A DNA stretch of 64,000 nt from Henriciella pelagia (GTDB lineage Bacteria; Pseudomonadota; Alphaproteobacteria; Caulobacterales; Hyphomonadaceae), in the NCBI RefSeq assembly GCF_002088945.1, contig NZ_NCSU01000007.1, forward strand, positions 558,001 to 622,000, in the 5' to 3' direction. Shown in pieces: positions 35,608 to 44,319 of this stretch. The notes under the pieces are model-generated. The model ran no database searches and was not told the origin of the DNA. It saw only the letters and a list, made by a program, of their open reading frames with translations. The translations under genes were made by a program, and so were the position numbers. Position 1 is the first letter of the stretch. Every line of letters starts with the position of its first letter.

Positions 35608-37527
35608 GATCGGCGTGTCGGTGCTTGCGTTGTCGCTGGCCGCCGTATCGGTCTGTGTCTGACGGACCGGCTGCTGCTCAGGCGCAAAGCTGATGATCGT
35701 CGCGCCTTCGCCGCCACGAGCTTCGCGACTTGGTCCTACGAGAACGAGAGAGCCGTCAGGGCGGATTTCGGCGACGATGTCGCCTTTTGGGCGCTCTGCG
35801 AGGTATTGCTCCAGCGTGTACTTGTCCGTCAGGCGGGTGCGAGAGAAGGTCCAGCCGCGATACTGGTCGCGAACAAGACCATCATAGGTGCGCCCGCGCC
35901 GGATCAGCGTGCGCCCCCGAGCAGAAGAGCCGACCGACTTTTCATCAACGTCGTCGCCTTCAGACAGCGAGAGCTGGAACACGCGGTGACGGCCGACCTC
36001 AGGCGCAAACTGGTTGCATACCAGAGCGTTGTGGGAGTCATTGGTAGACAGGGCGATGACAGTTGCAAATCGCGAATGGTCGAGCTTGATTTCAGCGTCT
36101 TCTGAAAGGACCTCTCCGAGGAAGGTATCGAGGCCAGCCTCGCGGGCTGGGCGCAGGCGGCGATAATTGCTGTCAGCCATGATGACATCAATCTTGGATG
36201 CCTTGAGAGCCTTGGCGAACTCGATGCTCCACGAGTTCGCGCCCACCAGCAGCACGCCAGGCTTCTCCGAGCGGGCAAGGCCAAGGCGGCGTGCAAGTGG
36301 GCCGATCGTGAACCCGTGCAGCACAACGGTGGTGAACACCATGGCGAAGGCGAGCGGGACGATCTGGTCGGCGCCCGAGAAGTAGAAACGGCCTTCGCGC
36401 GAGAGATCGACAAGCAGCGTGCCGAACAGGCCGGACACGGCGACAGCCACGATACCGCGCGGCGCAATCCAGCCGAGGAGCAGGGCTTCTTTCCGGCTCA
36501 GCGTTCCCGCCGTCGCAATCCACACCGAAAGCGGGCGCACCACGAACAGCATTACGATGAGGAACATCAAAGTGTTAATGTTGAGCGCAGACTTGATGAT
36601 GGACGGAGTCAGGTCCGCTGTCAGGATGACGAACACGCCGGAGACAAGCAGGACGGCAATGTCCTCCTTGAATTTTCGAAGCTCGGAAAGGTCAGCGAGG
36701 CGGGAATTGGCCAGCGTCATGCCGTAGGCGGTAACAGCGACAAGGCCGGTTTCGTGCTCGACCTCTTCGGCGAGGGCGTAACAGAGGATGATAGACGCAA
36801 AGATCAGCGGAGCCTTCAAGTATTCCGGTGTCCAGCCTTCGCGGAATGCGCGGGACATGGCGAAACCGAACGCAATGCCGAGCAGGGTGCCGATCCCCGC
36901 AGCGATCAGGATCCAGATGCCGGCGCCGAGCGTCGATTCACCCTGGGAAGCCACGCGGATGATTTCATAGGCCGCAACCGCAAACAGGGCACCGACCGGA
37001 TCGTTGACGATGCCTTCCCATTTTAGGAATTGTGCCGGGCGGCCTGACAGTTTTGACTGTCGCATGAGGGGCATGATCACGGTTGGGCCGGTAACCACCA
37101 TGACGCCCGCAAACACAATGGCGCTGGCCCAGTCGAGCCCGGCTGCATAATGGGCGGCAAGGGAACCGAGGAACCAGGCCAGAGGGCCGCCGAAAAAGAC
37201 CATGCGTCGAACGGCTGCGCCCGCATCGCGCAAATTCTCGAATTTGAGGATCAGGCCGCCCTCGAAGAGAATAACTGCAACCGAGAGCGACACGATCGGA
37301 CGCAGCAGGTCTCCGAAAGTGGCCGACGGGTCGAGAAGCGGCTCTCCCCAGATGACCTGCCACAGAGGACCAGCCGCCAGGCCGGCAAGTGCCATAAGCA
37401 CGATGGCAGGGGCCTGCAGGCGCCAGGCCAGCCATTGGGCGCCGAGGCCGAGCGCCCCGATCATCGCGCAGGCGAAGATCAGGCTGTCGGAGCCTACGGC
37501 AGCAAGAAGAAGGTTCGTTTCAAACAT
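35599..37527 (-). CDS. CPA1-type sodium/proton antiporter with TrkA-N-like C-terminus
   Basis: 642 residues. About 12-13 membrane segments in residues 15-400, with the CPA1 ND pair in WEGIVNDPVGAL and the conserved GWIAPRGIVAVAVSG. Residues about 425-530 have a Rossmann-like VLLVGANSWSIEFAKALKASKIDVIMAD and VIALSTNDSHNALVCNQ, that is a TrkA-N/RCK nucleotide-binding domain, followed by a less structured tail. This resembles the Na+(K+)/H+ antiporters that control pH and salt. NAD(H) or ATP regulation is inferred from the RCK domain. Confidence 0.9.
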   Translation of the reverse strand: MFETNLLLAAVGSDSLIFACAMIGALGLGAQWLAWRLQAPAIVLMALAGLAAGPLWQVIWGEPLLDPSATFGDLLRPIVSLSVAVILFEGGLILKFENLRDAGAAVRRMVFFGGPLAWFLGSLAAHYAAGLDWASAIVFAGVMVVTGPTVIMPLMRQSKLSGRPAQFLKWEGIVNDPVGALFAVAAYEIIRVASQGESTLGAGIWILIAAGIGTLLGIAFGFAMSRAFREGWTPEYLKAPLIFASIILCYALAEEVEHETGLVAVTAYGMTLANSRLADLSELRKFKEDIAVLLVSGVFVILTADLTPSIIKSALNINTLMFLIVMLFVVRPLSVWIATAGTLSRKEALLLGWIAPRGIVAVAVSGLFGTLLVDLSREGRFYFSGADQIVPLAFAMVFTTVVLHGFTIGPLARRLGLARSEKPGVLLVGANSWSIEFAKALKASKIDVIMADSNYRRLRPAREAGLDTFLGEVLSEDAEIKLDHSRFATVIALSTNDSHNALVCNQFAPEVGRHRVFQLSLSEGDDVDEKSVGSSARGRTLIRRGRTYDGLVRDQYRGWTFSRTRLTDKYTLEQYLAERPKGDIVAEIRPDGSLVLVGPSREARGGEGATIISFAPEQQPVRQTQTDTAASDNASTDTPISD

Positions 37528-37557
37528 GTTTTCTGATCGGTCCAGCCTGAAAGAGGA

Positions 37558-38088
37558 TCAGGAGGTTGAAGTTTCGGTGCCCGTCTGGTGCGAGAAGTCA
37601 AAGCCGATTTCCCGCGTGCCATATTCCCCCGTCTCATATCGGTCCATCTGCGACTGAAACCAGTTCAGCACGTGCTTATAGACATAATCAAAGAGCCGTC
37701 TGGAGTCATCTTCGTTCAACGGTAGCGTCAAGGTGAAGGACTGACCGCCCTGGATGTCGAGGACCAGCGTGTCGCCGATCTTCTGGCATTGCATTGTCAG
37801 GCGGATCCAGTCCGTGCCTCTCGTGACGCGCACGGCGAGACCGAAAGCTATCGGCCCGAGTGGCCGAAAGCCCCTTGGCGGTACGGAAAAGGCATTGTCG
37901 CCATAATCCTTGGGTTCAAAGTCTCCAATCGGCGGCACAAGACGCACGCAGATGCCATCCTTGGCGTCGATATAGTCGCAGAGGCCCGAGCGCACGGCTT
38001 CAGCCAGTTGCCGGACCCGTGCGTAGTTTTCGGCGGCGAGATTCTGGTAGGTTTCAACAAGGTCGACGAGCTGGTCAAATCGCGTCAT
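37558..38088 (-). CDS. Conserved cytoplasmic protein of unknown function
   Basis: 176 residues from MTRFDQLVDLVETY, with AAGGAG eight bases upstream. Begins with an amphipathic helix (LVETYQNLAAENYARVRQLAEAVRSGLCDYI), then beta strands (RLVPPIGDFEPKDYGDNAFS, LTMQCQKIGDTLVLDIQGG) and an aromatic, charged C-terminus. No family recognised. It lies 90 bases downstream of motA on the same strand and may be cotranscribed with it. Confidence 0.6.
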   Translation of the reverse strand: MTRFDQLVDLVETYQNLAAENYARVRQLAEAVRSGLCDYIDAKDGICVRLVPPIGDFEPKDYGDNAFSVPPRGFRPLGPIAFGLAVRVTRGTDWIRLTMQCQKIGDTLVLDIQGGQSFTLTLPLNEDDSRRLFDYVYKHVLNWFQSQMDRYETGEYGTREIGFDFSHQTGTETSTS

Positions 38089-38178
38089 CGGGCGCTCCTT
38101 CGGCCGCTTGTGTGACAATAGCAGGTAGTGCGCATGCGTCGTCTAGGCCAGAGCCGCGCAGCAATTTTCTTAAATGTT

Positions 38179-39069
38179 TCAGGCAGTCCGACCGCGCAGA
38201 TGGCGATGCGGGAGAGATTCCACTTTTGCCATGGAGGCGTCCAGCGTCTCGATTGTGGGCCGCAAGTGCGTGGGCAAGCTCGAGCGGGCGAGTTCTACCG
38301 CCGTCGCAGGCGCTAGACCGTCATCATAGGCCATGAGCAGCGTGCGGATCGTTTCGAGGTAACGCATCTCCTCGTCTATCACCTGGCCGAAGCGGGCGGC
38401 GAGTGGCCCAACCAGCCCATAAGCGAGGAAAACACCGAGAAACGTGCCGAGCAGGGCCGTAGCGATCATCGGACCAAGCACCTCGGGAGACTGGTCGATC
38501 ATGCTCATCGTCTTGATGATCCCCAGCACAGCGGCGACGATGCCAAGCGCGGGCAGCGCATCAGCGAGTGAGTTGAGAGCGGTCACGGCCTTGTGGCGCG
38601 TATCGGCAATCGTCCCGATGGCATCGTCGAGATGGGCCTGGAGCGGTGACTTGCCGCCGGGATTGAGCGCCAGCAGGCGGAAACTGTCTGTGATCAGGTT
38701 GCGGGCGTCTTCGTCGGCAAGGAGGTTCGGGCGGTTCAGGAAGACAGGTGAGCTTTCTGGTGCTTCGATGTCGGCTTCGATGGAAACAATTCCACCGCGT
38801 CGGGCGCGCCGGATCAGCTCATTCATGCCGGTCAAAAGGTCAGCATAGTCTGTCTGTTTCCATTTTGGGCCGGTCACAGCTTTGCCAAGTCCAATTGCGG
38901 CATCCCGGGCGACGCGCGGCGAGTTGCCAACCAACAGGGTTCCGATGGCCGCGCCGCCAATCAGGGCGACTTCAAATGGCAGGGCTTCAAGGATTGCAGG
39001 GCTGCCACTGAAGATCAGCGCGCCGGTGATAACGGCGATGACGGTCACAAGGCCGAAAAGCTGGAACAT
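38179..39069 (-). CDS. motA: Flagellar motor stator protein MotA
   Basis: 296 residues from MFQLFGLVTVIAVI. Four membrane segments, with the long cytoplasmic loop between the second and third (residues about 60-165). The two functional prolines are in LADALPALGIVAAVLGI and LGPMIATALLGTFLGVFLAYGLVGP. With MotB it forms the proton channel that drives the flagellar motor. motB and other flagellar genes are not adjacent; the next leftward gene is an unknown protein. Confidence 0.92.
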   Translation of the reverse strand: MFQLFGLVTVIAVITGALIFSGSPAILEALPFEVALIGGAAIGTLLVGNSPRVARDAAIGLGKAVTGPKWKQTDYADLLTGMNELIRRARRGGIVSIEADIEAPESSPVFLNRPNLLADEDARNLITDSFRLLALNPGGKSPLQAHLDDAIGTIADTRHKAVTALNSLADALPALGIVAAVLGIIKTMSMIDQSPEVLGPMIATALLGTFLGVFLAYGLVGPLAARFGQVIDEEMRYLETIRTLLMAYDDGLAPATAVELARSSLPTHLRPTIETLDASMAKVESLPHRHLRGRTA

Positions 39070-39206
39070 TTGATGCGCCTTTAGTCGCTGAAGGCCTGTT
39101 ATGGCGCGGAGGGCTTTAAATATGGTTTCCGCAGGCCTGACCGCAGCACCCTGCATTCCCCCGCGAGATTGCTTGATCTTTTCCGAGGCAGGGCCGATGA
39201 GGAGCC

Positions 39207-40502
39207 ATGACTTCTCCGGGTGACCCAGTGACAGGCGTACAGAGAGATGACCGGCGCGGCGCGTTCCGGCTGCTCTTCTTTGCGCTTCTGGCGGTCGGTG
39301 CGGGCAATACGATGCTGGTCAGTGCCATCCTTCCGCCCCTGTCGCGCGATCTCGGTCTGCCGGACTGGATGGCGGGGGCCATCTTTTCGCTATCCGCCGC
39401 GATCTGGACGATCACTTCATCGTTCTGGGGACGTAAATCCAATGAATGGGGGCGGCGCCCCGTCGCGGCGATGGGCATGCTGGGCTTTTCTGTATCGATG
39501 CTGCTCTTCGGAACTTTCGCCGCGCTTGCCATGGCCGGCTTCATCGAGGGCGCGATTTTCATTTTTATCTGCCTGTTGTGCTCGCGAACGCTGTTCGGGC
39601 TTTTCGGATCCGGTACCAATCCGGCGGCGCAAGCCTATATCGCCGACCGGACCAGCCGGGAAAAGCGAACTGAAGAGATCGCGTCCCTGACTTCTGGTTT
39701 CAGTTTCGGTGCAGTTGCCGGACCTGCCTTTGCGGCTGCCGCAGGGGCGGTCTTCGGGATCCTGACGCCGGTATTTCTGATCAGCGCGATCGCCGCAGTC
39801 CTGGCATTCCTCATCTTCACGCGCCTGCCCGAGAACACAGCGCCGCGTAAGGAAGCGGGCCTGAAGAAAGGCGGCAAGCGCGAAGGCGATGGCCTCTGGC
39901 GCGACCCTCGGGTGCTGCCCTTCCTCATCTTTGCCGTTTGCCTGTCCATCGTGACCGGTGTGCTCACGCAGACCTTCGCTTTTGCGATCATGGACAAGAT
40001 CGAGGTCGACGGGGCTGCGGCGATGCAGTTCACCGGACCGGCTTACACGGTGGGTGCGGCCGGCACGCTGATCTCTCAGCTGGTCATCATTCCCCGACTG
40101 AAAATGACAAACCGGACACTGATGGTCATGGGCGCGTTGACGCTCTCTGTCGGGGCTTTTCTCATTGTTCCGACGCGGGAATTTGCGGTCCTGGTCCTCG
40201 CGCAGTTCTTTGTTGGCATCGGACAGGGGCTTGCCCGCCCCGGTTTTTCCAGTGGGGCGTCGCTCGCTGTCGGATCATCGCTTCAGGGGAATGTCGCCGG
40301 CCTCGTGATCTCTGCCAACGGCATGGGCTTTATCGTCAGCCCGTTTTTCGGGCCGTGGATGTATGAGAACGTTCACCCCCACGCACCTTTCATCGGCGCA
40401 GGCGTGATGCTGCTCGCCATGGCGGTATTCGCCCGCAGGGTCTTCCCCGCCAACCAGGTCATATTGGATGACCCGGACGAACAGGCTGACCTCTACGACT
40501 AG
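39207..40502 (+). CDS. MFS transporter
   Basis: 431 residues with about twelve membrane segments. MFS pattern: the loop after helix 2 reads FWGRKSNEWGRRPVAAMG, the GxxxDxxGRRxx-type A motif in a degraded form (N for D). The central loop (residues about 205-230) is basic. It resembles the multidrug-resistance or sugar exporter branch; no substrate can be assigned. Overlaps the convergent transglycosylase gene by four bases. Confidence 0.85.
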   Translation: MTSPGDPVTGVQRDDRRGAFRLLFFALLAVGAGNTMLVSAILPPLSRDLGLPDWMAGAIFSLSAAIWTITSSFWGRKSNEWGRRPVAAMGMLGFSVSMLLFGTFAALAMAGFIEGAIFIFICLLCSRTLFGLFGSGTNPAAQAYIADRTSREKRTEEIASLTSGFSFGAVAGPAFAAAAGAVFGILTPVFLISAIAAVLAFLIFTRLPENTAPRKEAGLKKGGKREGDGLWRDPRVLPFLIFAVCLSIVTGVLTQTFAFAIMDKIEVDGAAAMQFTGPAYTVGAAGTLISQLVIIPRLKMTNRTLMVMGALTLSVGAFLIVPTREFAVLVLAQFFVGIGQGLARPGFSSGASLAVGSSLQGNVAGLVISANGMGFIVSPFFGPWMYENVHPHAPFIGAGVMLLAMAVFARRVFPANQVILDDPDEQADLYD

Positions 40503-41890
40503 CTGCCAAGCGCCGCGAGCACCTGCTCAAGTGCCGGCCCCGACGGGTACCCATCTGCCAGCAGACCGTTTGCCTTCTGGAAGCGTTGCAGGGCTAGACG
40601 TGTTCCGGACCCGGCGATGCCGTCGACCACGCCTGCATTGAAGCCAAGTTGGTTCAGCGCCGATTGGAGCCGCTTGACGTCTGCAGTGTTCAAACGCGGA
40701 ATATCCGTTGGCCACGCAGCGACCGGCCCGTACGTGCCTTCAAGTCCGTCTGCCAGAAGCCCGACTGCCAGGGCATACGAATTTGACCGGTTATAGGTCA
40801 GGAACACATCGAAGTTCTTGAACAGCAGATACTTCGGTCCTGTCGCGCCCGTTGGCAGCCAGAGCTCTGCATAGTCGCTGTCTGCGACGCCCCACTCCCC
40901 ACCGCGAATGGGCGACAGGCCTAGCGATTTCCAGGTCGACATCCGTCGGTCATTGCCATCTGCATAGGACCAGTCAAAACCTGACGGCGCGAGCACTTCG
41001 ATACCCCAGGGCTGGTCAAAGACATAGCCGGACTTGGACAGGTAATTCGCGGCCGATGCGAGGGCGTCCGGGGCGCTCGCCCAGATGTCAGCCTTGCCAT
41101 CGCGCTCATAATCCTGGGCGTAGGCAAGATAGGTGGTCGGCATGAACTGCGTCTGACCCATGGCACCAGCCCAGCCGGATCCAAGCTGGCGGCGGTCGGC
41201 AAAGCCATTTTCGACAATTTTCATGAGGGCGATGAGCTGGCTCTCGGCAAAGCTGCGGCGCCGGCCTTCGACGGCCATGTTGGAGAGCGTGTTGGCTGCA
41301 TCATAATTGCCGATATACGAACCGAAATTGGTCTCCATCGCCCAGATCGCGCTGATGACCTCACGATTGACGCCATAGGTCTGCTCCAGCACGTCGAAGA
41401 CGCCAGCGAGTTCGGCGAGCTTCGCGCGGCCGGTTTCAAACCGGCTATTGGTCACGGCGGTGCGCAGATAGTCCCAGACGGGCTTTGCGAACTCTGCCTG
41501 GTCGGCAATGCCGGTGCCAGCAACGCTGACATCTTCGCTGAGATAGAGCTCGAGTGGGGATATGCCCTCAAGCAGCGAAAAGATCACGGCCGGATTGCGG
41601 CCCTGAGCCGCTGCGCGCGCAGTGAAGTCTTCACGCCAGATGTCCATGTCGCGATTGCCTGACGGTGTGTACGGCCCGGTCGGCCCGGCAATCGGGGCGG
41701 CGCCCGGTGTGCCGACGGGGTCTCCCGGAGGCTCGGCAACAGGCGTGCCGGAGCCCGGCTGTTCGCCTGATCCGCCAGTGGTGCCCGTGCCGGTTCCAGC
41801 ATTCTGCGGTGTTGCCGCGCAAGCGCCGATCAGGGCGGACAATGCCGCACCATAAATCCAGCGACGCCCGAACTTCAATTCTGTCTTCAT
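40499..41890 (-). CDS. Lytic murein transglycosylase of the MltB family with peptidoglycan-binding domain
   Basis: 463 residues. Signal peptide with lipoprotein-type Cys at 24 (LSALIGACAATP), so outer-membrane anchored. Then a Gly/Pro/Thr-rich linker to about residue 75. The catalytic domain has E186 in IWAMETNFGSYIG, GAMGQTQFMPTTYLAYA and the Tyr-Ser region typical of MltB, cleaving glycan strands to 1,6-anhydro ends. The C-terminal about 60 residues are a PG_binding_1 module (KRLQSALNQLGFNAGVVDGIAGSGTRLALQRFQ). Confidence 0.92.
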   Translation of the reverse strand: MKTELKFGRRWIYGAALSALIGACAATPQNAGTGTGTTGGSGEQPGSGTPVAEPPGDPVGTPGAAPIAGPTGPYTPSGNRDMDIWREDFTARAAAQGRNPAVIFSLLEGISPLELYLSEDVSVAGTGIADQAEFAKPVWDYLRTAVTNSRFETGRAKLAELAGVFDVLEQTYGVNREVISAIWAMETNFGSYIGNYDAANTLSNMAVEGRRRSFAESQLIALMKIVENGFADRRQLGSGWAGAMGQTQFMPTTYLAYAQDYERDGKADIWASAPDALASAANYLSKSGYVFDQPWGIEVLAPSGFDWSYADGNDRRMSTWKSLGLSPIRGGEWGVADSDYAELWLPTGATGPKYLLFKNFDVFLTYNRSNSYALAVGLLADGLEGTYGPVAAWPTDIPRLNTADVKRLQSALNQLGFNAGVVDGIAGSGTRLALQRFQKANGLLADGYPSGPALEQVLAALGS

Positions 41891-41999
41891 CTCAGCAAAT
41901 TCCTTTTGCCGTGGTGGTGTGTCTCTATCGTTGACTCTGATCGGACCATTCGGTATCGACGCGCCCTTGTGAGTTTCCAGCTATGGCAGGGCCCGTCCC

Positions 42000-42125
42000 A
42001 TGAAAGTCAAATCATCTCTTAAAGCCCTGAAGACGCGCCACCGCGACTGTAAGGTCGTGCGCCGCAAGGGCCGTACATACGTCATCAACAAGACCGATCC
42101 TCGCTTTAAAGCAAAACAGGGTTAA
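42000..42125 (+). CDS. rpmJ: 50S ribosomal protein L36
   Basis: 41 codons, starting [20 protein letters not shown] and continuing [21 protein letters not shown]. This is the slightly longer alphaproteobacterial form of L36, in which most of the zinc-finger Cys are absent and only one Cys (C17) remains, that is the zinc-free (C-minus) type. GGG-rich sequence before the ATG at 42000. Single gene, ten bases before the HAD phosphatase. Confidence 0.95.
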   Translation: MKVKSSLKALKTRHRDCKVVRRKGRTYVINKTDPRFKAKQG

Positions 42126-42132
42126 CCAGACA

Positions 42133-42774
42133 ATGAACGCGCCGTTGCGGGATGACGTTTCTCCCCAGCGCGCGCGGATCATCCTGTTCGATTTGGGCAA
42201 TGTTGTGGTGGACTGGAAACCAGTCCGCCTCTACCGGAAGATTTTCGGTTCGGACGCTGCGGCAGAGGCGTTCTGTAATGACGTCTGCACGATGGCATGG
42301 CATGTCGAGCATGATCGTGGCCGCACCTTCGCTGAAGGTGCGCGTCAGCTGAAAGCCGTTTACCCGGAATATGCCGATGAGATCGACGCCTGGCATGGGC
42401 GCTGGTTCGAAATGTTTGATGGCTATGAGATAGGCGTTCCGCCGCTGATGACGCGCCTGGAAGAAGCCGGTCATCCACTCTACGGGCTGTCAAACATGTC
42501 CGCTGAAGTCTGGCCGGAAATGCGCGAACGCTTTCCCATGTTGAAGCTGCTCCGTGACGTGGTGATTTCCGGCGAAGAAGGGCTCATCAAGCCTGACCCA
42601 GCGATCTATGAGATCAGCTTCAGGCGCACGGGAGCGAGCCACCCGGGAGACATCTTCTTTATTGATGACAGTCTCAAGAATATCGAGGCGGCGCAGACCT
42701 TCGGCTTTCGGGCCCATCACTTCCAGGGCGCTGACGGCCTCGAAAAAGCGCTCATTGAAGAGGGTTTCCTCTAG
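42133..42774 (+). CDS. HAD family hydrolase (subfamily IA)
   Basis: 213 residues. Nucleophile D20 in ILFDLGNVVVDW; the helper position is Gly, as in the YihX-type phosphatases and dehalogenase relatives. Motif II Ser in YGLSNMS, motif III Lys in GLIKPDPAIYE, and acid motif IV IFFIDDSLKNIEAA are all present. Likely a small-molecule phosphatase (YihX acts on glucose-1-phosphate); substrate uncertain. Confidence 0.9.
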   Translation: MNAPLRDDVSPQRARIILFDLGNVVVDWKPVRLYRKIFGSDAAAEAFCNDVCTMAWHVEHDRGRTFAEGARQLKAVYPEYADEIDAWHGRWFEMFDGYEIGVPPLMTRLEEAGHPLYGLSNMSAEVWPEMRERFPMLKLLRDVVISGEEGLIKPDPAIYEISFRRTGASHPGDIFFIDDSLKNIEAAQTFGFRAHHFQGADGLEKALIEEGFL

Positions 42775-42838
42775 TGCCGCCTGCGGATTGCCGCATTGAG
42801 GCCTTGCCGGAACCCATAACTCCCCCATACTTGCTGTC

Positions 42839-43369
42839 ATGCTCAAAGTGCTTGCCATTGCAGGATTGATCCTCGTTCGCGGCCCGGATTTCGGCCCATC
42901 CGACGAGATGTTCGAAGAGTTGAAGAACGCGCCCACCGAGGAAGAGGCAACATCCGTCGCACTCGACATATGGGCCGCCTGGATGGAAAGCGGTTCGGCG
43001 GCAGCAGATCTCGTCATGGAGCGCGCCGTGACTGCACAGTCGCTCGGCGACAGGGAACTGGCGCACGAGCTCTACGACCGAGTGATTTCGATACAGCCGG
43101 AATATGCTGAGGCCTATAACCGGCGCGCCACTGTGTTCCTCATGGAAGAAAAATATGATGAAGCGCTCCGTGATGTGAACGAGGCGCTTCGCCTGGAGCC
43201 GCGCCATTTCGGCGCCTGGATGGGGCTTGCCCGCGTGCTTGAACAGCTCGGCGCAAAGGAAGAAGCGCTGATTGCCTATCGCGAGGCGCTGAAAATCCAT
43301 CCAACGCTTGGACCGGCCAGGTCCGCTGAGGCCCGTCTCGTCAAGGAGAAGAACGGGCAGGGGCTTTGA
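42839..43369 (+). CDS. TPR protein
   Basis: 176 residues. Hydrophobic N-terminus (MLKVLAIAGLILV) of about 13 residues may be a short signal anchor. Residues 70-165 contain tandem TPR units: AHELYDRVISIQPEYAEAYNRRATVFLMEEKYDEAL and DVNEALRLEPRHFGAWMGLARVLEQLGAKEEALIAY. Its stop overlaps the start of the alpha/beta hydrolase gene by four bases, so the two are coupled. Confidence 0.85.
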   Translation: MLKVLAIAGLILVRGPDFGPSDEMFEELKNAPTEEEATSVALDIWAAWMESGSAAADLVMERAVTAQSLGDRELAHELYDRVISIQPEYAEAYNRRATVFLMEEKYDEALRDVNEALRLEPRHFGAWMGLARVLEQLGAKEEALIAYREALKIHPTLGPARSAEARLVKEKNGQGL

Positions 43370-44319
43370 AACTGGCAACCAGCGTCCTCCTCATCCTGAT
43401 TATGGCAGGGCTGGCCGGCGCATGTGTCCACAGCGCCGTCTATACCGGTAATGCCGAGGAACGCTGGCCGGCCATCGGGTCGCTGGTGGAGGTCGATGGT
43501 AGCGACATGCATGTCATCATGTCGGGCGATAGCGGTCCGGCTGTTCTGATGATCCACGGAGCATCGGCCAATGCGCGTGAGTTCACCGGGACGCTCGCGC
43601 CTCGCCTCTCGGCAGATCACCGCGTTCTCATGGCGGACCGTCCCGGCCATGGCTACTCCGAACGCGCAGAAGGCAGCGAAAGCCTTACTGTGCAGGCCCG
43701 GCAGATGGCCGGCGTGATCAGGTCGATGGCGCCCGGCGAGAAAGTCGTTGTCGTCGGCCACTCCTTCGGCGGCGCTGTCGCGCTGCGGGTCGCACTGGAC
43801 TATCCGGACCTTGTGGATGGCCTCGTCCTTCTGGCGCCCGTCACCCATGACTGGGGCAGCGGTGGCGAGACCTGGTACAACAAGGCTGCGGGACCGCCCG
43901 TCATAGGGCCCATCTTCTCCCAGCTTGCGCCGATTGTTGGCCCTGCTCAGGTCAAGACCGGCATTGACGGCGTGTTCAACCCGTCGGACGCCCCCGAAGG
44001 TTATTATGGTGATGCTGGTCTCGGCCTTCTCTTCAGGCCACCACACTTTCGCGCCAATGCCGATGACATGAATGCGCTACGCGGCGAACTGGCCGCCCAG
44101 CAGGAGCGCTATCCGTCAATTGACGTGCCAGTCATCCTGTTCTCAGGCGCGAAGGATACCGTTATCAATCCGACGCTTCATGCCGGGAAGATCAAGCATC
44201 AGATCGCGAATTTCACGCTCGTTGCGCTCGCAGATGGCGGACACATGCCTCATCATGCGCACGGCGCTGACGTCGCTGATGCGATCCGCCGGCTGTCTGC
44301 GACCGATCAGTCTTCGTAA
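43366..44319 (+). CDS. Alpha/beta hydrolase lipoprotein
   Basis: 317 residues with a TTG start overlapping the TPR stop. N-terminal lipobox LAGAC gives a modified Cys at 20. Alpha/beta hydrolase fold: oxyanion MIHGASANA, nucleophile elbow VVGHSFGG with S133, acid in LFSGAKDTVIN, and His in ADGGHMPHHAHG. Similar to haloperoxidase/esterase-type hydrolases. Probably acts in the periplasm; substrate unknown. Overlaps the convergent alkaline phosphatase gene by 13 bases. Confidence 0.88.
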   Translation: MKLATSVLLILIMAGLAGACVHSAVYTGNAEERWPAIGSLVEVDGSDMHVIMSGDSGPAVLMIHGASANAREFTGTLAPRLSADHRVLMADRPGHGYSERAEGSESLTVQARQMAGVIRSMAPGEKVVVVGHSFGGAVALRVALDYPDLVDGLVLLAPVTHDWGSGGETWYNKAAGPPVIGPIFSQLAPIVGPAQVKTGIDGVFNPSDAPEGYYGDAGLGLLFRPPHFRANADDMNALRGELAAQQERYPSIDVPVILFSGAKDTVINPTLHAGKIKHQIANFTLVALADGGHMPHHAHGADVADAIRRLSATDQSS

